From contig NZ_PGLQ01000006.1 of assembly GCF_002802865.1 (NCBI RefSeq), positions 30,684 to 94,683 on the forward strand: a stretch of DNA of 64,000 nt. The letters are read 5' to 3'. Origin of the DNA: Bifidobacterium scaligerum (GTDB lineage: Bacteria; Actinomycetota; Actinomycetes; Actinomycetales; Bifidobacteriaceae). Each line of letters starts with the position of its first letter. Positions within the stretch are counted from its first letter, which is position 1. Of this stretch, positions 43,952 to 52,747 are shown one piece after another. The position numbers were made by a program, and so were the translations under genes. Under the pieces are notes generated by a model. That model had not been told where the DNA came from. It did not search any database and saw nothing but the letters and a program-made list of their open reading frames with translations.

Positions 43952-45352
43952 ATGAGCACTGCAACAGCGCAGTCGGTCAAGAAGACGCCGCAAAAGCTGA
44001 CTTGGCTGAACATCGTCGGCTACGGTTCCGGCGATCTTGCCAACAACATCGGCTGGCGTATGATGTCGATGTTCCTGGCCACTTACTACATCTACATGGG
44101 CATCGACCCGGTGACCACCGCCAACATCTTCCTGTTCGCCCGCTTCTTCCAGGCTGTCGTCTACCTGCTCGCCGGCAACTACGCCGATCGCGTCAAGCCG
44201 AACAAGAATGGCAAGTTCCGTCGTCTGGTCGTCGCCTTCGGCGTGCCGATGATGGTCGCCATCTGCCTGATGTACACCATTCCGGCCGATGCCGAGATGG
44301 GCATCAAGGTGGCTTGGGCTATCGTCACCTACCTGCTGTACCAGCTGCTCGGTGCTCTGGGCGGCGTGCCCTACGGCGCACTGCTCGGTGCTATGACTCA
44401 GGATCAGAACGAGCGTCAGCGCCTGTCCTCCGCCCGTATGGTCGGCGGCGCTCTGTTCGGCCTCATCGTCACCTTCACCCTGGCCCCGGCCATCAACAAC
44501 GTCAAGGATCAGGCTGCTCTCGCCAAGCTGATGCTCCCGATCGTGTGCATCTTCTGCCTCGTCGGCGCTCTGATCTACGTCTTCCTGTACAAGACCACCA
44601 TCGAGCAGATCGACGTCCCGGCTCAGCCGAAGGTCTCCTTCGTTGACACCCTGAAGGCCATCTTCACGAACCCGGCTCTGCTCATCCTGTGCTTCGCCAC
44701 CGGCTTCTACCTGATCGCCACCTGCGTGGGTTCCATCGGACCGATCATCGCCAAGGAAGTCCTCGCCAACGGCGCCGACGCCGGCACTCTGGCTCTCATC
44801 ACCACCCTCGTCACCCTGATCAACGCCTCCATCGGCGTGATCGCCTCCCCGTTCGGCCCGGTGATCGCCCGTCACCTCGGCAAGAAGGGCGGCTGGTACC
44901 TCGGCTGCGCCCTCGGCATCCTCGGTGGTGTGATGTTCATCTTCGTCACCAACGTCTGGCTGTCCCTCGTGGGCCTGGCCCTCAACGCCATCGGCGCCCA
45001 GTTCTGCGGCAACTACGTCTGGGGCATGGAAGGCGACACCGTTGAGTACTACGAGTGGAAGACCGGCAAGCGCACCGATGGTGCCGCCATGGCTGGCCTG
45101 AGCTTCTTCCGTCAGATGTTCGGTGCCCTGACCTCCTGGCTCGGCCCGGCCATCCTCGCCTTCACCGGTTACAAGTCCGGCATGAACGTGGCCCAGGATC
45201 CGACCGTTGCCGAGAACCTGCGCCTGGCCGCCGGCCTCGTGCCGCTGATCGGCTTCGTGATCTCCGCCGCGATCATGTTCTTCTACCCGGTCACCGAGGA
45301 GAAGTTCAAGCAGATCAAGGCCGAGCTCGCCGAGCGTCGCACCCAGGCCTGA
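43952..45352 (+). CDS. GPH-family glycoside symporter (GusB-like MFS)
   Basis: This 466-aa, twelve-helix transporter has ARFFQAVVYLLAGNYADRVK and a helix-5 region ALGGVPYGALLGAMTQD, as in GusB/LacS-type GPH carriers. It probably imports the substrate of the GH2-type enzyme encoded 120 bp upstream. ATG 43952 is chosen for the AAGGAG 9 nt upstream and because residues before it are out of character for the family. Codon use is as biased as in the upstream enzyme, so both appear to be highly expressed together. Confidence 0.94.
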   Translation: MSTATAQSVKKTPQKLTWLNIVGYGSGDLANNIGWRMMSMFLATYYIYMGIDPVTTANIFLFARFFQAVVYLLAGNYADRVKPNKNGKFRRLVVAFGVPMMVAICLMYTIPADAEMGIKVAWAIVTYLLYQLLGALGGVPYGALLGAMTQDQNERQRLSSARMVGGALFGLIVTFTLAPAINNVKDQAALAKLMLPIVCIFCLVGALIYVFLYKTTIEQIDVPAQPKVSFVDTLKAIFTNPALLILCFATGFYLIATCVGSIGPIIAKEVLANGADAGTLALITTLVTLINASIGVIASPFGPVIARHLGKKGGWYLGCALGILGGVMFIFVTNVWLSLVGLALNAIGAQFCGNYVWGMEGDTVEYYEWKTGKRTDGAAMAGLSFFRQMFGALTSWLGPAILAFTGYKSGMNVAQDPTVAENLRLAAGLVPLIGFVISAAIMFFYPVTEEKFKQIKAELAERRTQA

Positions 45353-45366
45353 TCGTCCTACCTGCC

Positions 45367-45481
45367 GGCTCCCCTTGTTGAGTGGAGCTGCCGAACCAAG
45401 TGAGACTGAGAGGAGCGCTGACCGCAAGGTCGCTGCTCTCAGTCGCCTATGGCGACAGCTTTTTCCTCGGCAAGGGGAGCC
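45367..45481. terminator. Nested stem-loops ending the GH2/symporter operon
   Basis: The outer arms GGCTCCCCTTG (45367-45377) and CAAGGGGAGCC (45471-45481) enclose ACTGAGAG/CTCTCAGT (45405-45443) with an inner GACC-gcaa-GGTC, then TCGCC-tat-GGCGA followed by TTTTT. The last hairpin with T5 is a plausible intrinsic terminator; the outer pairing would fold the whole region into one structure. Confidence 0.7.
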
Positions 45482-45534
45482 TCGCTATATCTCGCTATAG
45501 TTGAAGATCAAACACAGGTGAGGGGAAAGGGGTG

Positions 45535-46800
45535 ATGATGGTGCAACGCAAGGCGACAGACCGCGTGCGTTTGAGCGACGTGGCGGATGCGGCCGGCGTG
45601 GCCATCTCCACCGTCTCCCGCGTGTTCAGCAATCCCGGCCGTGTGAACTTCCAGACCGTGGAACATGTGCGGACCGTGGCCGCCGAGCTTGGCTACCGCC
45701 CCAATCCACGGCGTCGGTTTGCCGCCAGCGCGGCTGACGTGACCGGCCTGGGTGGCGAACCCGCCGCAACCGGCGTGACTGGTGAGGCCGGTGCCGTCGG
45801 TGGCAACGGCAACGCAATCGGCGCAGCCCCGGGCGATTTCGCCGCACCTCAATCCCCGCAGCCGCGCAGCATGGTCCCGGCACACGTGCAAGCCAACGGC
45901 AAACGCACGGCAGTCGGCGGCGGCATCATCACGATGGTGGTCAAGGACACGGCCGACGGCATCTCCTCGCAGATTCTCAAAGGCGCTCAGGTAACGGCCA
46001 TGGAGTCGGACAGTGCCGTCAGCATCATCGAAACCGGCCAATCTCAGCCGCGCACCCAACAGATGCTCACCCATCTCAAAGGCAAGGTAAACGGCGTCAT
46101 TCTCGCCTCGGACGCGCCCGGCATCGACTTCATCCGCAACTATGCCAAGCAGATGCCGCTGGTGGTGCTCAACCGGCCCGTGGACGGCGTGCCCAGCGTG
46201 GTGCCGGACCCGCGCATCGGCGTGGTGCGTGCACTGAGTCTGCTGCGACGCTACCATCACACGGCCGTGACCTATGTGGCGGGGCCGGGCGCATCCTGGG
46301 CCAACCAGTCACGTTGGTCGTGTCTGCATGACGTAGGCCAGCGCATGGGCTTTCGCGTCAACCAGATCGGTCCGGTGCATGCCACCGTAGAAGGCGGCTA
46401 TCAGGCGGCTCTGGCGCTGGAGGGCTCCAAGCCGACCGCCGTGATCACCTACAACGATCTCATCGCGGCCGGCATCGTGCTGCGATTGACCGCGGACGGC
46501 GTGCGCGTGCCGGAAGACGTCTCCGTCATCGGTTTCGACAACACGCTGATCGCCCCGGTGGTCACCCCACCGATCACCTCCATCCGTATTCCGCGCGCGC
46601 AGCTCGGCCAGACGGCGGTTCGTCTGCTGCTCGGCCGTGATCCGGGTGCGTTCCGCAATCCGTCGGACGCCCAGCTGATGGAGAAGCTGACGGAACTCGG
46701 CGTACGGAACGAAGACGAGCAGTCGGATACGGTCACGCTGGTGGACACGTCGATCATCGTACGGCGTTCGGTAGGGGAGCGGCGAGACGTTGCCGACTAG
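45535..46800 (+). CDS. LacI-family transcriptional regulator
   Basis: This 421-aa protein has an N-terminal HTH, VRLSDVADAAGVAISTVSRV, hinge region GYRPNPRRR, and a periplasmic-binding-like sensor with ITYNDLIAAGIVLRL and VIGFDNTLIAPVVTPPITSI. It is probably a sugar-responsive repressor of the surrounding locus, acting at sites such as 39574-39583. About 60 residues of Ala/Gly/Pro-rich sequence separate the HTH from the sensor, much longer than the usual hinge. Three adjacent starts (GTG 45532, ATG 45535, ATG 45538) share one GGGGAAAGG ribosome site. Confidence 0.93.
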   Translation: MMVQRKATDRVRLSDVADAAGVAISTVSRVFSNPGRVNFQTVEHVRTVAAELGYRPNPRRRFAASAADVTGLGGEPAATGVTGEAGAVGGNGNAIGAAPGDFAAPQSPQPRSMVPAHVQANGKRTAVGGGIITMVVKDTADGISSQILKGAQVTAMESDSAVSIIETGQSQPRTQQMLTHLKGKVNGVILASDAPGIDFIRNYAKQMPLVVLNRPVDGVPSVVPDPRIGVVRALSLLRRYHHTAVTYVAGPGASWANQSRWSCLHDVGQRMGFRVNQIGPVHATVEGGYQAALALEGSKPTAVITYNDLIAAGIVLRLTADGVRVPEDVSVIGFDNTLIAPVVTPPITSIRIPRAQLGQTAVRLLLGRDPGAFRNPSDAQLMEKLTELGVRNEDEQSDTVTLVDTSIIVRRSVGERRDVAD

Positions 46801-46900
46801 CCGGACTGTCCATCGCCGATCGCACGTGCGCTCGCCTCGGCAAAGCTGTCGTAAGTCGCCCACCCAAAAAATATCTCAGGAATCTCAAGGAGTATCTCGT

Positions 46901-47068
46901 ATGCAGCACATCGTATTGGCTTCCGCCGCAACGCTCGCGGTCGATTGGTCGGACATGCTTCAGTCGTTCGGCGGCGCGTTCGGCAAGGCCGTGATCGTGA
47001 TGATCGTCGTCGCGATCGGCGGCTTCCTGATCGACACGGTGGCCAAGTTCATCGGCAAACGTATGTAG
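46901..47068 (+). CDS. Small single-helix membrane protein, 55 aa
   Basis: ATG 46901 has AAGGAG 8 nt upstream. The sequence starts MQHIVLASAATLAVDW, then has one hydrophobic helix with VIVMIVVAIGGFLI, and ends in KFIGKRM. It stands alone between the LacI regulator and a GPH symporter gene (100 bp and 139 bp gaps). No function is recognised. It could be a regulator of the adjacent transporter, an accessory subunit or a type I toxin-like peptide; none is shown. Confidence 0.75.
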   Translation: MQHIVLASAATLAVDWSDMLQSFGGAFGKAVIVMIVVAIGGFLIDTVAKFIGKRM

Positions 47069-47207
47069 CGTACGTGGGTGCCGTACAGGCGAACGTCGTA
47101 CAGATCGGACACATTGACTCACTACACTGAAGTCTCGCACCATTGAAGACTTGGAAGCGGGCGTTACCAAGCGTTACCCAGTTCGTACGCAGAGTCGGGA
47201 GGTGATC

Positions 47208-48761
47208 ATGTCAGACGACACCAGCAAGGCGTTGCGTGAAGCGTTGGCCGGTGATCAGCCGCGCAAAGTCACCTTGCGTCAAGCCGTCGGTTTTGGCGTC
47301 GGCGACTTTTACGGTGGCGGTCAGCTCACCATCGTCGCCACCTACTTGTCCCTGTTCTGGACGCGATTCTGCGGCATGTCCATCGCCACCGCCCAGACGG
47401 TGATCGGCCTGAGCGCACTGATCAGCGCCGTGGCCGCGCTGCTGTTCGGCGTGCTGGACGACAACCTCTATCGTTACGACATCGGCCGCCGATTCGGTCG
47501 TCGTCGTTTTCTGCTCATGATTATCGGCCCGCTGATTCTACTGGGCATTTTCCTATGGATTCCGGGACTGCCGGTGGCCGGGTACGCTGCCGCCTACGTG
47601 TTCTGGGTGGTGCTTGCGCAGGCGTTCCAGACCGCCTATAACCCGTTGCCCGGCGAAATGACGCCGGATTTCAACAGTCGCACCAAACTGTCCACCGTGC
47701 GCCTGTTCATCTCCACATGCGCAGGTACGGCCATCCCCGTGGTCGGCAGTGCGGTGCTCGCGGCGTTTGGCGAGTCCACACCTGTGGGGTACATGACGTT
47801 TACGATCGCCACCACCGTGCTGTTCGCGCTTGCCGTGTTCGCCTGCTGGCGCAGCACGTGGGAGATGAGCCCCGAGGCCGCCGGATTCGGCGCCTACGCG
47901 CGCGGTGAGGTGCGTGAGGGGCATATCGGTGCGGCCGGCTGGATGAGGCGCGCCGGCAAGGTGTTGCGCGAATACGCCAGCACGTTACACATCAAGGAAT
48001 TCCGCAAGCATCTGTCCATCTACCTGCTGGTGCAGGTCTCGATGGACGTGTTCGGGCAGACCTTCGTGTTCTTCGTGATCTACAACTGGAACCACACGGC
48101 CGCGTTCGCCTCGCTTCTGCTCGGCTGCGCGGTGGTATCCCTGCCGCTGATGCCGGTGTTCGGCTGGGCCATGACGAAAATCGGTCCCAAACGTCTGTAT
48201 GCCATCAACTTCTTCGGCTGCTTGGCGGGTGTGGGCTGGCTGTTCGCCGCATGGATGCTGGTGGACGTGTGGTCGGCGACGGCTTGGACCGTGTTCGCGG
48301 TGGCCGGCGCGTTGTGGTTCTTCGCGTTCAAATCCCTGTGCGGATACCTGCCGTGGGCGGTGTTTCCATACATCGCGGATATCGACCAGATCGTCACGCG
48401 ACGGTATCGTTCCGCTACATTCTCCGGTATTCAGGCGTCGTTCCGGCAGCTGGGCTCGGGAGTGGGCACCATCGCGGTAGGCGTGATTCTGGGTGCCGTG
48501 GGTTTTGACGCCACGTTGCCGGCGCAATCGTGGGGCGCGCGCATCGGTTTGGGCGCGGTGCTGCTCGGCTGGTTCGCCTGCGCGATGATCATTTGCTGGA
48601 TCATCTCCGCCCATCTGGTGATCAATAAGCACACCGATTCGATAGTGCTGGCCGAAATCACGCGACTGCGCAACGGCGGCTCCAAAACAGCCGTGGACCC
48701 CGAGACCAAGGCGGTGGTCGAGCATCTCACCGGGCTGCCCTACGAGCGCTGCTGGCGGTAA
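47208..48761 (+). CDS. GPH-family sugar symporter (second of the locus)
   Basis: This 517-aa, twelve-helix transporter has VGFGVGDFYGGGQLTIVATY and the loop LFGVLDDNLYRYDIGRRFGRRR, which fits the GPH/melibiose-carrier family though less exactly than the protein at 43952. PYERCWR ends a charged C-terminal tail. ATG 47208 follows GGGAGGTGATC. GCGTTACC occurs twice at 10-bp spacing (47161-47178) about 40 bp upstream and could be a control site. It probably imports a second glycoside for the same locus. Confidence 0.92.
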   Translation: MSDDTSKALREALAGDQPRKVTLRQAVGFGVGDFYGGGQLTIVATYLSLFWTRFCGMSIATAQTVIGLSALISAVAALLFGVLDDNLYRYDIGRRFGRRRFLLMIIGPLILLGIFLWIPGLPVAGYAAAYVFWVVLAQAFQTAYNPLPGEMTPDFNSRTKLSTVRLFISTCAGTAIPVVGSAVLAAFGESTPVGYMTFTIATTVLFALAVFACWRSTWEMSPEAAGFGAYARGEVREGHIGAAGWMRRAGKVLREYASTLHIKEFRKHLSIYLLVQVSMDVFGQTFVFFVIYNWNHTAAFASLLLGCAVVSLPLMPVFGWAMTKIGPKRLYAINFFGCLAGVGWLFAAWMLVDVWSATAWTVFAVAGALWFFAFKSLCGYLPWAVFPYIADIDQIVTRRYRSATFSGIQASFRQLGSGVGTIAVGVILGAVGFDATLPAQSWGARIGLGAVLLGWFACAMIICWIISAHLVINKHTDSIVLAEITRLRNGGSKTAVDPETKAVVEHLTGLPYERCWR

Positions 48762-48805
48762 GTTGCTGTTGCTTGGTGTTGTTTCCTTCGTAGCGTCTCT
48801 CTTCC

Positions 48806-48846
48806 CGAATATGTACCGCTGAGCGGTGGTGAGTGGTACATATTCG
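48806..48846. repeat. Inverted repeat, GCGAA-GTACC family, copy 4
   Basis: CGAATATGTACCGCT (48806-48820) and AGTGGTACATATTCG (48832-48846) pair over 15 positions with one G-T pair. The arm is nearly identical to the one at 12178. It lies 45 bp after the second GPH gene. Confidence 0.88.
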
Positions 48847-48932
48847 CGAGGGGAGTGGGGGAGCGGAAAGGAGTGGGGAGTGGACGGGAATGGAAGAGGA
48901 CGGGGGAGTGGGGATGTTTACACTGAGGAGTC

Positions 48933-49889
48933 ATGAGCAAACATCATCGTGACCGCAGCTGGGCACCGGCTCCGGAACCATTGCCGCAAGACGCGCACGT
49001 GATCGACGACCACACCCATGTGGCTTCAGTGGTGCCGTTCGCGCGTGCCATGGACCATGAAGCACAGGCCAAAGGCCAAGCGCCAGTGCCCGTCTATGAC
49101 GTGAACCAACTGCTCGCCCAAGCACAAGAAGTCGGTGTTAGGGGTATCATCGACTGCGGTTGCGAGCTGCCGCACCTGATGACCGCCGTCCAGATGGCCC
49201 TCGATCATCCAGGTAATGTGCACGCGGCGCTCGCAATACATCCCAACGAATCCGTGCTGCACGGTCACCGCGGCGTGCCTGGTCCGGACGGTCTCGAACT
49301 CAAATACAAGCCTTGGCATGACACCTCGTTCGAAGATGCGCTCGCCGAAGTGCATCGTCTGGCAACGCAGTACCCCGAACAAGTGGTGGCCATCGGAGAG
49401 ACGGGCATGGACCTGTTCCGCACCGGCGAGGGAGCCAAGGAGCTGCAGCGCGAGGCGTTCCGCGCCCATATCGCGCTCGCCAAGGAGCTGAACCTGCCGA
49501 TGCAGATCCACGACCGTGATTCGCATCGCGAAGTCATCGAGACCCTGCTGGCGGATGGCGCGCCCGAACGCACGGTGTTCCATTCATACTCCGGCGACGC
49601 CGAAATGGCGCAGATCGCGCGCGAACAGGGCTGGTACCTGAGCTTCTCCGGTACGGTCAGTTACAAAGGCAACGAGGGAATCCGGGAATCCCTACGCATC
49701 GTCGGTCTCGATCATGCGATGGTGGAGACGGACGCACCGTACTTGACGCCGATGCCGTACCGTGGTCGCACCAACGCGCCCTATATGATTCCCTACACGC
49801 TGCGTGCCATGGCCGATACGCTTGACCTGCCGGTGGCCGCGGTCGCGCGTGGCACACGCAACACCACCCGCACGGTGTACGGCATCTGA
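48933..49889 (+). CDS. tatD: TatD-family metal-dependent hydrolase
   Basis: This 318-aa amidohydrolase-fold protein has the metal ligands of TatD enzymes in order: DDHTHV, AIGETGMDL, QIHDRDSH, VFHSYSGD and MVETDAPYLTP. TatD proteins are Mg-dependent DNA exonucleases; some process D-amino-acid or tRNA-linked substrates. GAGGAG precedes ATG 48933. In related genomes tatD is usually close to metG; here 11.8 kb of carbohydrate genes separate them. The N-terminal 25 residues are an extension. Confidence 0.94.
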   Translation: MSKHHRDRSWAPAPEPLPQDAHVIDDHTHVASVVPFARAMDHEAQAKGQAPVPVYDVNQLLAQAQEVGVRGIIDCGCELPHLMTAVQMALDHPGNVHAALAIHPNESVLHGHRGVPGPDGLELKYKPWHDTSFEDALAEVHRLATQYPEQVVAIGETGMDLFRTGEGAKELQREAFRAHIALAKELNLPMQIHDRDSHREVIETLLADGAPERTVFHSYSGDAEMAQIAREQGWYLSFSGTVSYKGNEGIRESLRIVGLDHAMVETDAPYLTPMPYRGRTNAPYMIPYTLRAMADTLDLPVAAVARGTRNTTRTVYGI

Positions 49890-50170
49890 CGGCGTCTGAC
49901 GTCGGCTGCCGTGCGTGCGCGACTGTGCGCGTGTGACTGTGTGCGTGTGACTGTGTGCGCGACTTGTTTTGTGGCCTATCGAGCGTTGCCCTACGTGACC
50001 TTATGCACGGCCTTTCCAGCGAACTCGACAGCCGTCCGTAGTGCTGTAAGTTGTGACGATTTCGTTACGGGTCTACGATGGCATTCGGCAACAATCGTGA
50101 CAGGATGTGTTGAGGTAAGCAACGAAGGGAAGTCGCGGGTGGGGTTGGTCCCGCGCAAAGGACTGAACGT
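49890..50170. other. 281-bp leader region of kup
   Basis: It contains three 14-bp repeats (next entry) and a hairpin CGCGGG/CCCGCG (50134-50139 and 50150-50155) one nucleotide before the AAAGGA ribosome site, where it could influence translation of kup. The conserved core of the c-di-AMP (ydaO) riboswitch was not recognised. Confidence 0.5.
49921..49962. repeat. Three 14-bp tandem repeats downstream of tatD
   Basis: GACTGTGCGCGTGT, GACTGTGTGCGTGT and GACTGTGTGCGCGA follow without gaps in non-coding DNA. Confidence 0.8.
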
Positions 50171-52690
50171 ATGGCCGAGTCGAACAAACGGACTTCGCGC
50201 GCCCCGAAAGAGGCGACCAAGGCAACCACAGCCAAACAAGAAGAAGAGGCCCTGCTCAGGGCGGATACTTTTACCAACGCTCCCAAGGTATCTCGTCGTA
50301 CCCTGACCAAGGAGGAGCGTGCGGCACTCGCCAAGCAGCGCGAAGAGGAATACAAAGAAGCCCGGAAAATCGCTTCCGCATGGTCCAAGGGAGGTCTCGG
50401 ACGGTGGTGGGCGAAACTGCAGTCCGGCCCGGACAAGATCACTTGGACCATGGCCATCGTGGCGCTTGGCGTAGTGTACGGCGACATCGGCACCTCGCCG
50501 CTGTACACCATGCAGACGTTCCTGACCGGTCAGGGTGGCATCAACAACGTGGACCGCGAGGCCGTGCTCGGTATGCTTTCGCTGGTGTTCTGGTCGATTA
50601 CCTTGATCACCACGGTCAAGTACGTGCTGATCGCGATGCGCATCGATAACAACGGCGAAGGCGGCATTTTCGCGTTGTACTCCCTGATTCGCCGTCATGG
50701 TGCATGGCTGGCGATTCCGGCCATGCTCGGCGGTGCCGCGTTTCTGGCCGATTCGGTGCTGACTCCGGCTGTCTCCATCAGCTCCGCAGTGGAAGGCTTG
50801 CAGACCTTGCCGCCGTTGGAGCAGGTTTTTGACGACAACCCAAGCCTGACGTTGATGATCACGGTGGTGATCATCGTGATCCTGTTCTCCGTGCAGTCGC
50901 GCGGCACCGAATCCATCGGGCGTGTTTTCGGATCCATAGTCCTGATCTGGTTCACGTTCCTGGCCGTCGTGGGATTGGGCAACCTCAACAATGACTGGTC
51001 CGTGTTCGCGGCGCTGAATCCGGTGTACGGGGTGCGGTTCCTGTTCAGCCCGCACAATGCGGCCGGCATTGCGGTGATGGGCACGGTGTTCCTGGCCACC
51101 ACCGGTGCCGAGGCGCTGTACTCCGATATGGGCCATGTGGGACGCGGCAATATCTACTTCACGTGGCCGTTCATCAAAATCGCGCTGGTCTGCAACTATT
51201 TCGGCCAGGGCGCATGGATGCTGGCGCATCGTGACGATGCCGCATACACCAAGATGGCCACGCTCAATCCGTTCTTCCAGATGATGCATCCGAACGTGCG
51301 ATACGTGGCCGTGGCGCTGTCCGTCGCCGCCGGCGTGATTGCTTCGCAAGCCTTGATCACCGGTGCGTTCACCATGGTGTCCGAGGCGACTCGCCTCAAC
51401 TGGATGCCGCATCTGCAGGTGCGTTACCCGGCTCGTACGCGCGGCCAGCTCTACATTCCGGTGATCAACGGCGTGCTGTGCGCGGCCACGCTTGCCGTGC
51501 TGGCCATCTTCAAGGATTCCGAGCATATCTCCGCCGCCTACGGACTGGCTTTGACCATCACGATGATCACTACCACCGTGCTGCTCGCCGTCTATATCTG
51601 GTATGCGGGCCGGCGCTTTGGGGCCGTGGCGTTCACCGTGGTGTTTCTGGCCATCCAGATCATGTTCTTCCTCGCATCCATGGCCAAGTTCCTGCACGGC
51701 GGCTGGTTCACATTGCTGCTGACCTGCGCGATTCTGTTCGTCATGTACACGTGGGATCAGGGCACGCGCCTCGAACGGGCGCAACGACGCCATATGCGGC
51801 CGGACGATTTCCTGCCTGCGCTCGACAAGCTGCACGGTGACTTCCGCATCCCCTACTTCGCCGACAACATCGTCTATCTGACGTCCGATGCGGAGACCAA
51901 GCGGCTCGATACGGATATCTTTTTCTCCATTTTCGCCGACCATCCCAAACGTGCCCGCGCATGGTGGGCGGTCAGTGTGGAGACCACCGACGAGCCATTC
52001 ACCCGCGAGTACACGGTGGAAAGCTTCGGTACGAATTTCATCTACCGTGTGCGTATGAGGCTGGGCTTCAAGGTATCCCAGTCGCTGCCGGCGTATATTC
52101 ACCAGATCATGCATGACCTGTCGAAAACCGGCGAGCTTCCCAAGCAGAAGTCGATTTATCCGAAGGTGGACGCGGATCCGGACATCGGCACGATCCGGTA
52201 TGTGCTGATCCATAAGGCGTTGATGCCGGAATCCAAGGTGTCTTCGCGCGGCGCGCTTTCGTTGCAGGCCAAGTATGCGATTCGCCGTATGGCCGGTTCT
52301 CCAGTCAAGTGGTTCGGTTTGGCGCCATACAATCCGCTCGTCGAGGTGCAGCCGCTGTTCGTGTCCACCAGGCGGCCTCCGCGCTTGAAGCGTGTGGATG
52401 AGCCGGTGGCTGTTCGCGCCGGTTTTGCTGGCGGTGCGGCTGGGGCGGCTGGCGTCGCTGGGGCAAGTGCAGCCGCTGGACTTCGCGTTGGCGGCACCGA
52501 CATCGCGCACGCGGATCCGGCTGCGATTCCCGATCCGATGGACACCACAGCCGGTCTGAGCCGATTGGTCCAGGAGCTTGATGCGGCCATGAGCGAGCAG
52601 GACGCGGAAGCCGAGCAGAACGCTTCGAAGAGTATGCTGCATGGTACGCCGAAGAACGTTTCGCGCAGCGCCGCGAAAAGCGCTCTATAA
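50171..52690 (+). CDS. kup: KUP-family potassium uptake protein
   Basis: This 839-aa transporter has VVYGDIGTSPLYTMQTFL, the KUP signature, followed by about twelve helices with DNNGEGGIFALYSLIRR and the GAFTMVSEATRLNW segment. It imports K+ with protons. Compared with E. coli Kup (622 aa) it has a charged N-terminal extension of about 85 residues and a long C-terminus with an Ala/Gly-rich stretch (about 52420-52500). These tails may be regulatory. ATG 50171 follows AAAGGA. Confidence 0.95.
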   Translation: MAESNKRTSRAPKEATKATTAKQEEEALLRADTFTNAPKVSRRTLTKEERAALAKQREEEYKEARKIASAWSKGGLGRWWAKLQSGPDKITWTMAIVALGVVYGDIGTSPLYTMQTFLTGQGGINNVDREAVLGMLSLVFWSITLITTVKYVLIAMRIDNNGEGGIFALYSLIRRHGAWLAIPAMLGGAAFLADSVLTPAVSISSAVEGLQTLPPLEQVFDDNPSLTLMITVVIIVILFSVQSRGTESIGRVFGSIVLIWFTFLAVVGLGNLNNDWSVFAALNPVYGVRFLFSPHNAAGIAVMGTVFLATTGAEALYSDMGHVGRGNIYFTWPFIKIALVCNYFGQGAWMLAHRDDAAYTKMATLNPFFQMMHPNVRYVAVALSVAAGVIASQALITGAFTMVSEATRLNWMPHLQVRYPARTRGQLYIPVINGVLCAATLAVLAIFKDSEHISAAYGLALTITMITTTVLLAVYIWYAGRRFGAVAFTVVFLAIQIMFFLASMAKFLHGGWFTLLLTCAILFVMYTWDQGTRLERAQRRHMRPDDFLPALDKLHGDFRIPYFADNIVYLTSDAETKRLDTDIFFSIFADHPKRARAWWAVSVETTDEPFTREYTVESFGTNFIYRVRMRLGFKVSQSLPAYIHQIMHDLSKTGELPKQKSIYPKVDADPDIGTIRYVLIHKALMPESKVSSRGALSLQAKYAIRRMAGSPVKWFGLAPYNPLVEVQPLFVSTRRPPRLKRVDEPVAVRAGFAGGAAGAAGVAGASAAAGLRVGGTDIAHADPAAIPDPMDTTAGLSRLVQELDAAMSEQDAEAEQNASKSMLHGTPKNVSRSAAKSAL

Positions 52691-52747
52691 GCAACACCTA
52701 TAGCGCTTGCCGCACGTCGAATTATGACTCCGGTAAGTTGGCATACC

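Noticed and set aside
43856..45427. 523-aa minus-strand open frame over the GPH symporter gene
   Set aside because: It is an antisense shadow with Asp/Glu/His/Gly-rich composition and no start signal.
49890..50170. c-di-AMP (ydaO) riboswitch before kup
   Set aside because: Expected by analogy, but the conserved core was not recognised by eye; a covariance-model search would settle it.
49991..52642. 883-aa minus-strand open frame over kup
   Set aside because: It is an antisense shadow; the plus strand has a full KUP protein.
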